This document shows, one piece after another, positions 1 through 6,832 of a stretch of 9,668 nucleotides of DNA (positions are counted from its first letter, which is position 1; every line of letters begins with the position of its first letter). The position numbers and the translations under genes were made by a program. The notes under the pieces were generated by a model. It did no database searches. It saw only the letters and a list, made by a program, of their open reading frames with translations, and was not told where the DNA came from. The stretch comes from an uncultured Haemophilus sp. (GTDB taxonomy: Bacteria > Pseudomonadota > Gammaproteobacteria > Enterobacterales > Pasteurellaceae), in assembly GCA_902481695.1 (NCBI GenBank), contig CABSXY010000057.1:1-9668 (forward strand). The letters run 5' to 3'.

Positions 1-2127
1 AATGCCTTAGATGAAATATTGAAAAAGCCAGATTTTTGGGCGGTAAAACTATTCTTTGATGCTAAAGTACAAGAACAAATTGAACGTTATCAGCGTTATC
101 ACAACACCAGTTACAATTTAGAGCCCGATTTAAAATACAGCCCCGGTGGCTTGCGGGATCTTCATCTTTTATATTGGATCGCATTACGACACACTGGGGA
201 AATGACCCTTGATGGCATTTTGAAAAGTGGCTTTATTTATCCATCAGAACACCAACAATTATTAGAAAGCCAAGAATTTTTATTCAAAGTGCGGTTCGCT
301 TTGCACTTGATTTTAAAACGTTATGACAACCGACTGCTGTTTGATCGTCAAATCAAAGTGAGTGAGATGCTTGGTTTTGAAGGCGACGGAAACCGTGGTG
401 TCGAAAAAATGATGAAACGTTTTTTCCAAGCTTTACGCACGATTTCTCGTTTGACCGATATCCTGATTAAGCATTATAAAGAGCATTTTTTATCTTCAAA
501 CGGAGAGGGATCAGTTCACCATTTGGATGACGATTTTGAAATAGTGAATCAAAGTTTGTGTTTACGTAAGGAAGACGTATTTTTACGTTCACCAGATCGT
601 ATTTTGGATCTTTTTTTCTACCTTACACAGCATGAACAAGCTGAAATTCATTCCTCAACATTACGCCAGCTTCAGATTGCGTTGGAAAGTTTGACGCAGA
701 AATTGTGTGATATTCCTGAAGCAAGAGAAAAATTTATTCGGTTATTTAATCAACCGAAAGCGATTCAGCGTGCATTCCTCCCAATGCACCAATATGGTGT
801 GTTAACGGCTTATTTGCCACAATGGCAGGGGATTGAAGGTTTGATGCAATTCGATCTTTTCCACATTTACACAGTGGATGAGCACACCTTACGAGTGATG
901 TTGAAATTGGAGAGTTTCTTAGCTGAAGACGAAGCAGAATCCCATCCCATTTGCCATCAAATATTTAGTCAAATTTCTGACCGCACTTTGCTTTATGTTG
1001 CCGCACTTTTCCATGATATTGCGAAAGGTCGAGGAGGGGATCATGCAGAGCTAGGGGCTGAAGATATTGTTGAATTTGCCTATTTGCATGGTTTTGATCG
1101 CCGAGAAATTGAAACGATGGCTTGGCTAGTGAGAGAGCATTTGCTCATGTCAATCACTGCACAGCGTCGAGATATTCATGATCCTGAAGTTGTGATGAGC
1201 TTTGCGGAAAGTGTACAAAATCATGTGCGTTTAGATTATCTCACTTGTTTGACGGTTGCCGATATTTGTGCAACAAACGGTACCTTGTGGAATAGCTGGA
1301 AACGTTCTCTTTTTGCCTCTTTATACGATTATACGTCGCAACAATTCCGACAAGGGATGAATTTATTATTAGATAATAAAGAAAAAATCCTTGAAAACCG
1401 CCAATTGGCGCTGGCAATTTTATCCGAAGATCAACCAGAATTATCGGAAGAAAAAATTTTAGCACTCTGGCAACGTTGTCCTGATGATTATTTTTTACGA
1501 AATAGCCCAAAACAAATTGCGTGGCATACAGAGTTATTAGCTGAATTTGATGGTGAAGTACTGGTTAAAATTAGTAACCGTTTTTCTAGCGGTGGGACTG
1601 AGATCTTTGTTTATTGCCCTGATCAAGCCAACTTATTTAATAAAGTGGTTTCAACCATTGGTGCGAAAAAATTCAGTATTCATGATGCGCAAATTTTAAC
1701 ATCGGATGATGGATATGTATTCGACAGCTTTATCATCACAGAATTAAATGGTGAATTGGTTCGATCAGAACGTCGCCGAGAATTAGAGACGGTATTAACC
1801 TCTGTTTTATTAGGTGAAAAATTACCATCCATGTCTTTTGCAAATAATCGACAGTTGCAACATTTCACCGTAAAAACAGATGTACGTTTTTTGAAAGAAA
1901 CTAAAAAAGAGCATACGGAGTTAGAAATCGTTGCTTTAGACAAACCCGGTTTATTGGCTCAAATCAGTCAAATTTTTACCGAGTTAAAACTCAATCTTTG
2001 TAATGCAAAAATTACGACAGTAGGGGAAAAAGCCGAAGACTTCTTCATTTTAACAAATGAAAGAGGAATCGCATTAACCGAAGAGGAAAGGGGATTATTA
2101 GAAAACGTGCTCTATGAATGTTTGTAA
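1..2127 (+). CDS. glnD: Bifunctional uridylyltransferase/uridylyl-removing enzyme GlnD (5' end missing)
   Basis: GlnD uridylylates the PII signal protein when glutamine is low and removes UMP when glutamine is high, so it acts as the cytoplasmic glutamine sensor of nitrogen control. The frame is open from base 1, giving 708 codons; GlnD is usually about 860-890 residues, so roughly the first 150-180 residues, including the nucleotidyltransferase active site, lie outside the window. Visible landmarks in order are the conserved SPGGLRDLHLLYWIA segment (about 139-183), a central HD hydrolase domain with FHIYTVDEHT (about 859-888) and the metal-binding pair H-D at 1012-1017 in LFHDIAKGRGGDH, and two C-terminal ACT domains (about 1570-1740 and 1915-2115) for glutamine sensing. 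There is no frameshift or early stop. It converges on torD, with a shared hairpin between them. The TTG at 19 is only an internal codon, not a start. Confidence 0.96.
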   Translation, partial: NALDEILKKPDFWAVKLFFDAKVQEQIERYQRYHNTSYNLEPDLKYSPGGLRDLHLLYWIALRHTGEMTLDGILKSGFIYPSEHQQLLESQEFLFKVRFALHLILKRYDNRLLFDRQIKVSEMLGFEGDGNRGVEKMMKRFFQALRTISRLTDILIKHYKEHFLSSNGEGSVHHLDDDFEIVNQSLCLRKEDVFLRSPDRILDLFFYLTQHEQAEIHSSTLRQLQIALESLTQKLCDIPEAREKFIRLFNQPKAIQRAFLPMHQYGVLTAYLPQWQGIEGLMQFDLFHIYTVDEHTLRVMLKLESFLAEDEAESHPICHQIFSQISDRTLLYVAALFHDIAKGRGGDHAELGAEDIVEFAYLHGFDRREIETMAWLVREHLLMSITAQRRDIHDPEVVMSFAESVQNHVRLDYLTCLTVADICATNGTLWNSWKRSLFASLYDYTSQQFRQGMNLLLDNKEKILENRQLALAILSEDQPELSEEKILALWQRCPDDYFLRNSPKQIAWHTELLAEFDGEVLVKISNRFSSGGTEIFVYCPDQANLFNKVVSTIGAKKFSIHDAQILTSDDGYVFDSFIITELNGELVRSERRRELETVLTSVLLGEKLPSMSFANNRQLQHFTVKTDVRFLKETKKEHTELEIVALDKPGLLAQISQIFTELKLNLCNAKITTVGEKAEDFFILTNERGIALTEEERGLLENVLYECL
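287..295 (+). repeat. DNA uptake signal core inside glnD
   Basis: Exact AAGTGCGGT, the core of the Haemophilus-type uptake signal sequence that favours uptake of DNA by natural transformation. It lies within the glnD coding frame. Confidence 0.85.
980..988 (-). repeat. DNA uptake signal core inside glnD
   Basis: Exact ACCGCACTT, the reverse complement of the uptake signal core, just upstream of the HD motif of glnD. A second near copy at 1002-1009 differs at the first base and is not counted. Confidence 0.85.
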
Positions 2128-2137
2128 TATGAAATAA

Positions 2138-2167
2138 AAAAGTGCGGTTAAATTTAACCGCACTTTT
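2138..2167. terminator. Bidirectional terminator made of two opposed uptake signals
   Basis: A perfect 15-base inverted repeat with its centre between 2152 and 2153. Each arm contains a full uptake signal core (2140-2148 forward, 2157-2165 reverse) plus TTAAA at the centre. The arms end in A runs on the left and T runs on the right, so the RNA of either strand gives a hairpin followed by U residues. It sits between the stop of glnD (2127) and the stop of torD (2173), so it can end both convergent transcripts. Paired uptake signals used as terminators are a known Haemophilus pattern. Confidence 0.88.
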
Positions 2168-2172
2168 GCTAT

Positions 2173-2751
2173 TTATTGAATATCTTTTTTAAGAAACAAT
2201 ACGAATAACTCAATCAGAGAAGGATAGAATTGGCTTTTTAATTTTACTTTCTGACTTTGTTGTTGAAATAAATCCATCCAACTAAGTAAAACAATTTGTG
2301 CAAATTCTTTTTGTTTCTTGTTATTTTGATCTTCAATGAGCTTTATAAAAATACTCAGTAGTACACCAATATGATCGCTTGGTTCATTCTGCACTTTATT
2401 TACTTTGAGCTTGTAGTGTTGCATATAGCTATCTACAAGTGAGAGTGCTTTTGAAAGTTCTTCACCTTGTAAATAGGCTGACATGTAAGGAATAGCACTT
2501 AAGCTTCCTTCTAACAAGAAGCAATGAGTAAAATCTGCAGCAAGTTCAAGTTGATCGTATTGCAACGATTTTAGTGCATTACGCAATGCATCAACTTGCT
2601 GTGAAAAGCCCATTTCTCCTAAAAGCTCAAATAAGCTGGCGAAATGCCCATTTTGATAATAAGAAAGTTGCTTTTGGGTAAGCTCTTTGCTTAACAAAGA
2701 GCCCATCCATTGATAAATAAATGCTCGTTCTTGATTATCTAAATTAAGCAT
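2173..2751 (-). CDS. torD: TorD-type molybdoenzyme maturation chaperone
   Basis: A 192-residue, cytoplasmic, mostly helical protein of the TorD/DmsD family; TorD proteins are about 200 residues. Members bind the apo-reductase and its Tat signal, help insert the molybdenum cofactor and hold back export until folding is done. The two family motifs are visible: the middle segment AADFTHCFL (71-79) followed by PYMSAY (88-93), and the C-terminal hinge motif EPSDHIG (123-129). The ATG at 2751 overlaps the end of the upstream reductase gene by 8 bases, and a GGAG lies 9 bases before it inside that gene, so translation is probably coupled. Being last in the operon, directly after the reductase, makes that reductase the likely client. 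Assignment to the family is firm; the exact symbol follows context. Confidence 0.9.
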   Translation of the reverse strand: MLNLDNQERAFIYQWMGSLLSKELTQKQLSYYQNGHFASLFELLGEMGFSQQVDALRNALKSLQYDQLELAADFTHCFLLEGSLSAIPYMSAYLQGEELSKALSLVDSYMQHYKLKVNKVQNEPSDHIGVLLSIFIKLIEDQNNKKQKEFAQIVLLSWMDLFQQQSQKVKLKSQFYPSLIELFVLFLKKDIQ

Positions 2752-5203
2752 CTTCTATTGCTCCGCTAAAGCCATTTGGTTTTGGTGCAGTACCTTGGAA
2801 TTTTTCGACATTGACTAAACAAGTATTAGCAGATACAGCTTGAGCAAGCATCGAGCTACCGATATCTAATGTCATGGTATTTGGGTCACCATAGGTATCA
2901 ATTGCACCAATTTCAGCACTTTCTGGAGAGTACCATGCCCCTTCTTGTAAACGTACAACGCCATTTGGGAAATTATCAGAGATGTGTGCACCAACAATAG
3001 CTTGTCCACGGTCATTAAATACGCGTAGAAGATCGCCATGTTTAATCCCTAATTTTTCTGCATCTTGTGGATTCATGAATAGTGGTTCACGTCCTTGAAT
3101 GCTGTAGGTTTCTCTGAGCTCTTTTGACTCACAAAGTTGTGAGTGAAGACGTTTATCTGGGTGAACGGATTGTAGCCAGAATGCAAATTTATCTGAATTA
3201 GGTCCACCATGAGAACGCTCAGCTTTTTCAAACCACATTGGATGTCCTTTACAGTCTGAATAACCGAAGCTCGCAATTTTATTACTGTAAATCTCAATAA
3301 AACCTGATGGTGTCCCTAATGCATGAAGCTCTGGATCTTCACGGAAGTCAGCATGTCTTACCCAAGGTTTGCCCTCTGGGAACATGATATAACCTTTTTC
3401 CCAGAATTCTGCAAATGGAGGCATATCAAATTTGCCTTTGTTTTCTTTTCGGCAATCTTCATATAATTTTTCAACCCATTCCATTTCATCCATATTGCGA
3501 CAATATTCTTTTTCTTTGCCAAAACGGCGGCAGAGCTCTTTAAATATCTCGAAATCTGGTTTGGATTGATACAGAGGGTCGATTAATTTTTGCATGGCGA
3601 TAATGCCACGGTTGCTATAAGAACCGTAAGCATCAATATCGTTACGCTCAAATGGCGTACAGGCTGGTAATACAATGTCAGAGAATCGACAAGTTGCAGT
3701 CCAACTGTAATTGATCGATACAATCGTTTCTAACGCTAAAAAGGCTTTTTTCATTTTATTGCGTTCAGACTGTCTATGCCACTGATTGCAACCAGTAAAG
3801 ATAGCCATTTTATAAGGTGCATAAACCACTTTGCTACCATTGTAGTTAATGGTTTCACCTGGATATAACAGTGAATCAGTGACTCGCGCGCAAGGTAAAA
3901 CTGCACTATAGCCTTTATAGTCTGTATTATTATATTTTGGTGTTTGATCCTCATCTAAGTTTAACGGGAATGCACCAGGCATAGCCGCACCAGATTCTGG
4001 AATACCAATAGAGCTATAATGGTGAGCATAACTAATTCCACCACCAGGTAAGCCAATTTGACCTAACATCGCGGCTAAAACAGCACCTAACCAATAAGGT
4101 TGTTCACCATGTTGTTGACGTTGAATAGCCCAGCCAAAAATAAGTTGGGTACGTTTGCCTGCAAGCATGTGAGCAAACTCACGAATGCGATCAGCACTCA
4201 CGCCACAAATATTCGCTGCCCACTCTGGTGTTTTTTCAATGTGATCTTCAGTTTGACCAAGTAAGTACGGCACAAATTTTTCAAAACCAACGGTGTAAAC
4301 ATCAATAAATTTTTTATCGTATAGCCCTTTGGTGTAAAGCTCATGTGCAATAGCCAACATGAAAGGTACATCAGTTTGTGGGTTAATGTACTGCTGTTCA
4401 CAATTTAAATAACGTTGAGTTTTCGTTTTAACAGGGTCAACACTAATCACGTTAATTTGCTTATTCGCGATTTTTTCTTTTAACATTTCTAAGTAAGCAT
4501 AGGACTCGTGTGTTTCACAGTTCCAACCCACTTGTAAGTTTTTAACAGGATCGCTTGCCCAGAAAATGATGTTTTGACTTTCTTTTAAGATAATTTCCCA
4601 AGAAGTACCTTGAGAATAAACCTCGGTTGAACCTAATACATAAGGCAAAATCACTTGACCGGCACCAGTCGAATAGTCGCCAGCTGTGCTTACACTGTTT
4701 CCGTGCATCGCAATAGCGCGGATCATATGGTTACCGCAGCTATGGAATTGCCCAGTTGAGCGCCAACCTACGTTACCTGTATGTAACGCCCAAGGACCAT
4801 AGTTTTGCTGAATGCGTTCTAGTTCTTCATAGAAGAGATCTAAAGCCTCATCCCAAGTGACACGAACAAAGCGGTTATCGCCACGAGAAGTGCGGTCGCT
4901 TTTTTCTTTATTTTTGAGCCAATCTAAACGTACCATAGGGTAGCGAATACGTGATTCGCTATAAATAAGCCCTTTGATACCATTGATCATTTCTGTTGGG
5001 TATTTATCTAACTCAAAAGGTTTTACATCAACGACTCGACCGTTTTCTACTTTGGCACGAATGGCACCCCAGTGAGAGCCGGTAATTTTCCATTGAGTAA
5101 TATCTTCATCTGTTGATGTTTTTGCCACTAACCAGTTAGGCATTGCACATGCCGCCCCCATAAGAGATATATTTTTCAAAAATTGACGACGTGTTTGTAA
5201 CAT
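2744..5203 (-). CDS. torZ: Periplasmic molybdenum S-/N-oxide reductase, TorZ/BisC/MtsZ type
   Basis: An 819-residue bis-MGD molybdoenzyme of the single-subunit DMSO reductase class, the usual length. It reduces S- or N-oxides with electrons from its cytochrome partner. Residues 1-30 form a Tat signal: twin arginines in TRRQFLKN (4-11), a hydrophobic stretch, then a likely cleavage after WLVA (about 27). No cysteine cluster for an N-terminal iron-sulphur centre is present, as expected for this class. DYSTGAG (176-182) holds Ser178, the expected molybdenum ligand, and the GWRS segment (146-149) matches the active-site Trp region. The C-terminal MGD-binding domain begins near 675. The start is backed by AGGAG 8 bases upstream, overlapping the torY stop. 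In H. influenzae the close relative MtsZ prefers methionine sulfoxide and biotin sulfoxide, so TMAO should not be assumed. The symbol bisC is used for the same group. Confidence 0.92.
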   Translation of the reverse strand: MLQTRRQFLKNISLMGAACAMPNWLVAKTSTDEDITQWKITGSHWGAIRAKVENGRVVDVKPFELDKYPTEMINGIKGLIYSESRIRYPMVRLDWLKNKEKSDRTSRGDNRFVRVTWDEALDLFYEELERIQQNYGPWALHTGNVGWRSTGQFHSCGNHMIRAIAMHGNSVSTAGDYSTGAGQVILPYVLGSTEVYSQGTSWEIILKESQNIIFWASDPVKNLQVGWNCETHESYAYLEMLKEKIANKQINVISVDPVKTKTQRYLNCEQQYINPQTDVPFMLAIAHELYTKGLYDKKFIDVYTVGFEKFVPYLLGQTEDHIEKTPEWAANICGVSADRIREFAHMLAGKRTQLIFGWAIQRQQHGEQPYWLGAVLAAMLGQIGLPGGGISYAHHYSSIGIPESGAAMPGAFPLNLDEDQTPKYNNTDYKGYSAVLPCARVTDSLLYPGETINYNGSKVVYAPYKMAIFTGCNQWHRQSERNKMKKAFLALETIVSINYSWTATCRFSDIVLPACTPFERNDIDAYGSYSNRGIIAMQKLIDPLYQSKPDFEIFKELCRRFGKEKEYCRNMDEMEWVEKLYEDCRKENKGKFDMPPFAEFWEKGYIMFPEGKPWVRHADFREDPELHALGTPSGFIEIYSNKIASFGYSDCKGHPMWFEKAERSHGGPNSDKFAFWLQSVHPDKRLHSQLCESKELRETYSIQGREPLFMNPQDAEKLGIKHGDLLRVFNDRGQAIVGAHISDNFPNGVVRLQEGAWYSPESAEIGAIDTYGDPNTMTLDIGSSMLAQAVSANTCLVNVEKFQGTAPKPNGFSGAIEDA
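4888..4896 (+). repeat. DNA uptake signal core inside torZ
   Basis: Exact AAGTGCGGT within the coding region for the N-terminal part of the reductase. It is the only exact copy inside the tor operon. Confidence 0.85.
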
Positions 5204-5214
5204 AATGATATCTC

Positions 5215-6387
5215 CTATTTTTCTTCTTTATTTGTTGCCGTATCTGAGTCATGTAATTGTAAATAACGTAATACTTCTTTACTGGTTGAGTCATCAATAT
5301 TCGTAAAGCCAACCATTCCTTTAAATAGACCAATCCAGGTGTTGGAATCAAAATGCGAAACCTGTGGCTGTCTATGACACGTACTACATTGTGTTTTATA
5401 AACGTTTTCAGCCGTTTCCCATACGGTATTTACATCGCTAATTAATTGATTTTTTGCAATCCATACCGGTAATTTCACTTTTTGCCAAGTTAAGCCCGTT
5501 AATGGATCTTCTTTGGTTTCTAAGACGGTATATTGAGGTTCAGACTGCATAAATTCTTTTGTTAATACCGCATCAGTAATGTTTTTACCAAATTGGTTAT
5601 ACCAAATGCGTCCGAATCCTTTGTCTTTACGCCACATCACTAATTCAACGAGATCACCTTTATCTGTGGATTTTACTGCATTAACTGGCGCAGCTGTTTC
5701 GAGATGACCGATATTTTGAGTTAACGCTTCATCTGCAAATAATGGCACAATGGCTTTCGCATAGTATTGTTGAGATGGCTTAATATCATTCACTACTAAT
5801 GCTTCAAATTTAGATGTGTTTCCTGCATCTGCTTTTTTAGCAGGTAAGTGGTGAGCAATACCTTTATGACAATCAACACAGCTTTGATTACGTTCAGCTG
5901 CTGGCTTCATGGCTTTTTGTGCAGCTTTAGACATTTTTTCAAAGTTCATGCGATCGTAGCTATGGCAATTTTTACATTCTTTAGAGCCATTTGCGGCAAA
6001 TCTAGCCCATTCGCGTTCTGCCATTTCTGCACGATGTTCTTCAAAAGATCCTTCTTCATTATATTTACCGCTCAATTCTGCCAATACTTCGCGGCTTGCT
6101 TGCATCTTACGTGCATATTTTGCTGTTTTGTCATGTGGCAAATGGCAATCAGGACAGGTTGCGCGTACGCCACTGCTATTGCTCCAATGTACAGTTTGTT
6201 TGAGTTCCTCAAGAGGAGTTTCCATTGAATGGCAACTTACACAAAACTCTTCAGTGCTTGTCGCATCCATGGCATTATTAAATTGTTGCCAAGCAATTGC
6301 ACCAGCTATAAAACCAAGCGTAACGAGTACACCTAGCCCAATTCGGTTAGATGGTTTCAGAAAGAATGACTTTATTTGTTTTTTCAT
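5215..6387 (-). CDS. torY: Membrane-anchored pentaheme cytochrome c, TorC/TorY family
   Basis: A 390-residue NapC/NirT-type quinol dehydrogenase that should pass electrons from menaquinol or ubiquinol to the periplasmic reductase encoded next. One N-terminal membrane helix (about 16-33) anchors it. Four CXXCH heme sites lie in the NapC-like domain (CVSCH 49-53, CPDCH 78-82, CKNCH 138-142, CVDCH 170-174), and a fifth, CSTCH (334-338), lies in a C-terminal domain found only in TorC/TorY, which separates it from tetraheme NapC. The start is placed at 6387 because AAGGAG stands 7 bases before this ATG; the longer frame opening at 6426 would overlap the end of torE and has no such site. Eleven bases separate its stop from the torZ start. 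All five heme sites are intact. Confidence 0.93.
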   Translation of the reverse strand: MKKQIKSFFLKPSNRIGLGVLVTLGFIAGAIAWQQFNNAMDATSTEEFCVSCHSMETPLEELKQTVHWSNSSGVRATCPDCHLPHDKTAKYARKMQASREVLAELSGKYNEEGSFEEHRAEMAEREWARFAANGSKECKNCHSYDRMNFEKMSKAAQKAMKPAAERNQSCVDCHKGIAHHLPAKKADAGNTSKFEALVVNDIKPSQQYYAKAIVPLFADEALTQNIGHLETAAPVNAVKSTDKGDLVELVMWRKDKGFGRIWYNQFGKNITDAVLTKEFMQSEPQYTVLETKEDPLTGLTWQKVKLPVWIAKNQLISDVNTVWETAENVYKTQCSTCHRQPQVSHFDSNTWIGLFKGMVGFTNIDDSTSKEVLRYLQLHDSDTATNKEEK

Positions 6388-6406
6388 TTTCGGCTCCTTA
6401 TATTGA

Positions 6407-6556
6407 CTAAGCAGTTGGTAAACCAATTACATATAATTGTAAGAACCAGACAATAAAGCCATATAACCCCACACTCATTGCCATACCTAAAGGTAAAATA
6501 ATAAATAACAAAAGTAGTAATTTTGAGATATCACTTCTCATTGATGACTGATTCAT
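6407..6556 (-). CDS. torE: TorE/NapE-like small membrane protein, 49 residues
   Basis: Read from the minus strand, ATG at 6556 to TAG at 6407 gives 49 residues: a short polar start (MNQSSMRSDISK), a hydrophobic span (about 13-43), and a short tail ending LPTA. The middle carries PLGMAMSVGLYGF followed by IVWFLQ, which resembles the (G)GYGFIVWM-Q signature of NapE/TorE proteins. In Shewanella oneidensis TorE is the first product of torECAD and helps TMAO respiration; here the gene stands in the same place, 19 bases before the pentaheme cytochrome. The upstream G run supplies an unusual ribosome binding site. It probably sits in the inner membrane as a single helix, perhaps next to TorY. The family call rests on this short motif, membrane character and position; the precise biochemical role is unknown. 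Confidence 0.82.
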   Translation of the reverse strand: MNQSSMRSDISKLLLLLFIILPLGMAMSVGLYGFIVWFLQLYVIGLPTA

Positions 6557-6570
6557 CACTCCCCCCCCCT
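6557..6570 (-). promoter_or_regulatory. Ribosome binding site of torE formed by a nine-base G tract
   Basis: The plus strand has nine consecutive C residues at 6561-6569, so the transcript reads A, nine G, then AGUG before the AUG of torE. The G run and the following GGAG are the only Shine-Dalgarno-like bases for this start. With the tract 4 bases from the AUG plus its own length, a change in repeat number would shift how ribosomes pair with it. Homopolymer G/C runs of this size are rare in so AT-rich a region and are prone to slippage. Confidence 0.75.
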
Positions 6571-6610
6571 ATGTTTATATTTACATACTTATTTTTAATT
6601 AGCCCGCGAT

Positions 6611-6616
6611 ATTATC
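6611..6616 (-). promoter_or_regulatory. Candidate -10 element of the tor operon promoter
   Basis: GATAAT on the minus strand (5 of 6 to TATAAT) predicts a start of transcription near 6603. That places the centre of the FNR-like site (6643.5) at about -41, the classic class II activator position, and no good -35 hexamer is seen, as expected for an activator-dependent promoter. The predicted leader is about 47 bases and includes the G tract. Confidence 0.6.
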
Positions 6617-6636
6617 ATGTACGGATGAAAAAAAAA

Positions 6637-6650
6637 GTGATTTATATCAA
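6637..6650 (-). promoter_or_regulatory. FNR-like binding site upstream of torE
   Basis: The minus strand reads TTGAT-ATAA-ATCAC, matching 9 of 10 defined bases of the FNR consensus TTGAT-N4-ATCAA. A further half-site, ATCAA on the minus strand at 6657-6661, makes an interrupted palindrome with the first half (arms 6646-6650 and 6657-6661). FNR is the oxygen-sensing activator of anaerobic respiration, which suits this operon. CRP sites look similar (here GTGA-N6-TCA), so CRP is the main alternative. Confidence 0.72.
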
Positions 6651-6705
6651 ACTTTATTGATTAAATAGAATTAGCATCCTTCTTTTGGGTAAAAGACATT
6701 TTTTT

Positions 6706-6718
6706 ATACTTTAAGTAT
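6706..6718. repeat. Short palindrome upstream of the tor promoter
   Basis: ATACTT-T-AAGTAT, six-base arms around one base, lying about 100 bases upstream of the predicted tor transcription start and just after the hemL terminator. It could be an operator, but AT-rich palindromes this short also arise by chance. No known regulator consensus was matched with certainty. Confidence 0.3.
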
Positions 6719-6750
6719 TTTTAGAGCAGGGAAGGGATAGTTGAGATAAT

Positions 6751-6782
6751 AAAAAAATGCTGATTTTCTATAAAAATCAGCA
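6751..6782 (-). terminator. Rho-independent terminator of hemL
   Basis: A perfect 10-base stem (6758-6767 with 6773-6782) and a five-base loop, followed on the minus strand by seven T residues (6757-6751). It lies about 50 bases past the hemL stop and separates hemL from the tor operon, so torE needs its own promoter. Confidence 0.9.
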
Positions 6783-6798
6783 CTTCATTAGTTTGGCT

Positions 6799-6826
6799 AA
6801 AATACGGTGAAAATTGACCGCACTTT
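6799..6826 (-). terminator. Possible first hemL terminator from one intact and one decayed uptake signal
   Basis: An intact reverse uptake core at 6817-6825 faces a degenerate copy at 6800-6808 that differs by two G-to-A changes. In the hemL transcript the arms still form 10 pairs, two of them G-U, around an 8-base loop, followed by only four U residues (three of them in the stem). It may act as a weak first terminator ahead of the stronger hairpin downstream. Confidence 0.5.
6817..6825 (-). repeat. DNA uptake signal core after hemL
   Basis: Exact ACCGCACTT in the gap between the hemL stop and the tor operon. With the pair at 2140-2165 it brackets the whole tor operon. Confidence 0.85.
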
Positions 6827-6832
6827 TATATT

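Noticed and set aside
1002..1009. Second uptake signal next to the one at 980-988
   Set aside because: The first base of the nine-base core is G instead of A, so it was not counted as an exact copy.
1241..1943. Minus-strand frames of 87-89 codons opposite glnD
   Set aside because: They lie wholly inside the well-supported glnD frame and show no start signals or family motifs.
5848..6228. Plus-strand 126-codon frame opposite torY
   Set aside because: It is a shadow of the cytochrome gene: no ribosome site, no recognisable motif, and the opposite frame has five intact heme sites.
6388..6426. Longer torY reading frame starting at 6426
   Set aside because: It would overlap the end of torE, lacks a ribosome binding site, and adds residues unlike a membrane-anchored cytochrome start; the ATG at 6387 has AAGGAG at good spacing.
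6684..6690. NarP/NarL-like heptamer (TACCCAA on the minus strand)
   Set aside because: It is a single imperfect heptamer with no matching inverted partner at the usual two-base spacing.
6658..6696. Twelve-codon frame on the minus strand between hemL and torE
   Set aside because: There is no ribosome site and it lies upstream of the predicted tor transcription start, so it is unlikely to be a leader peptide.
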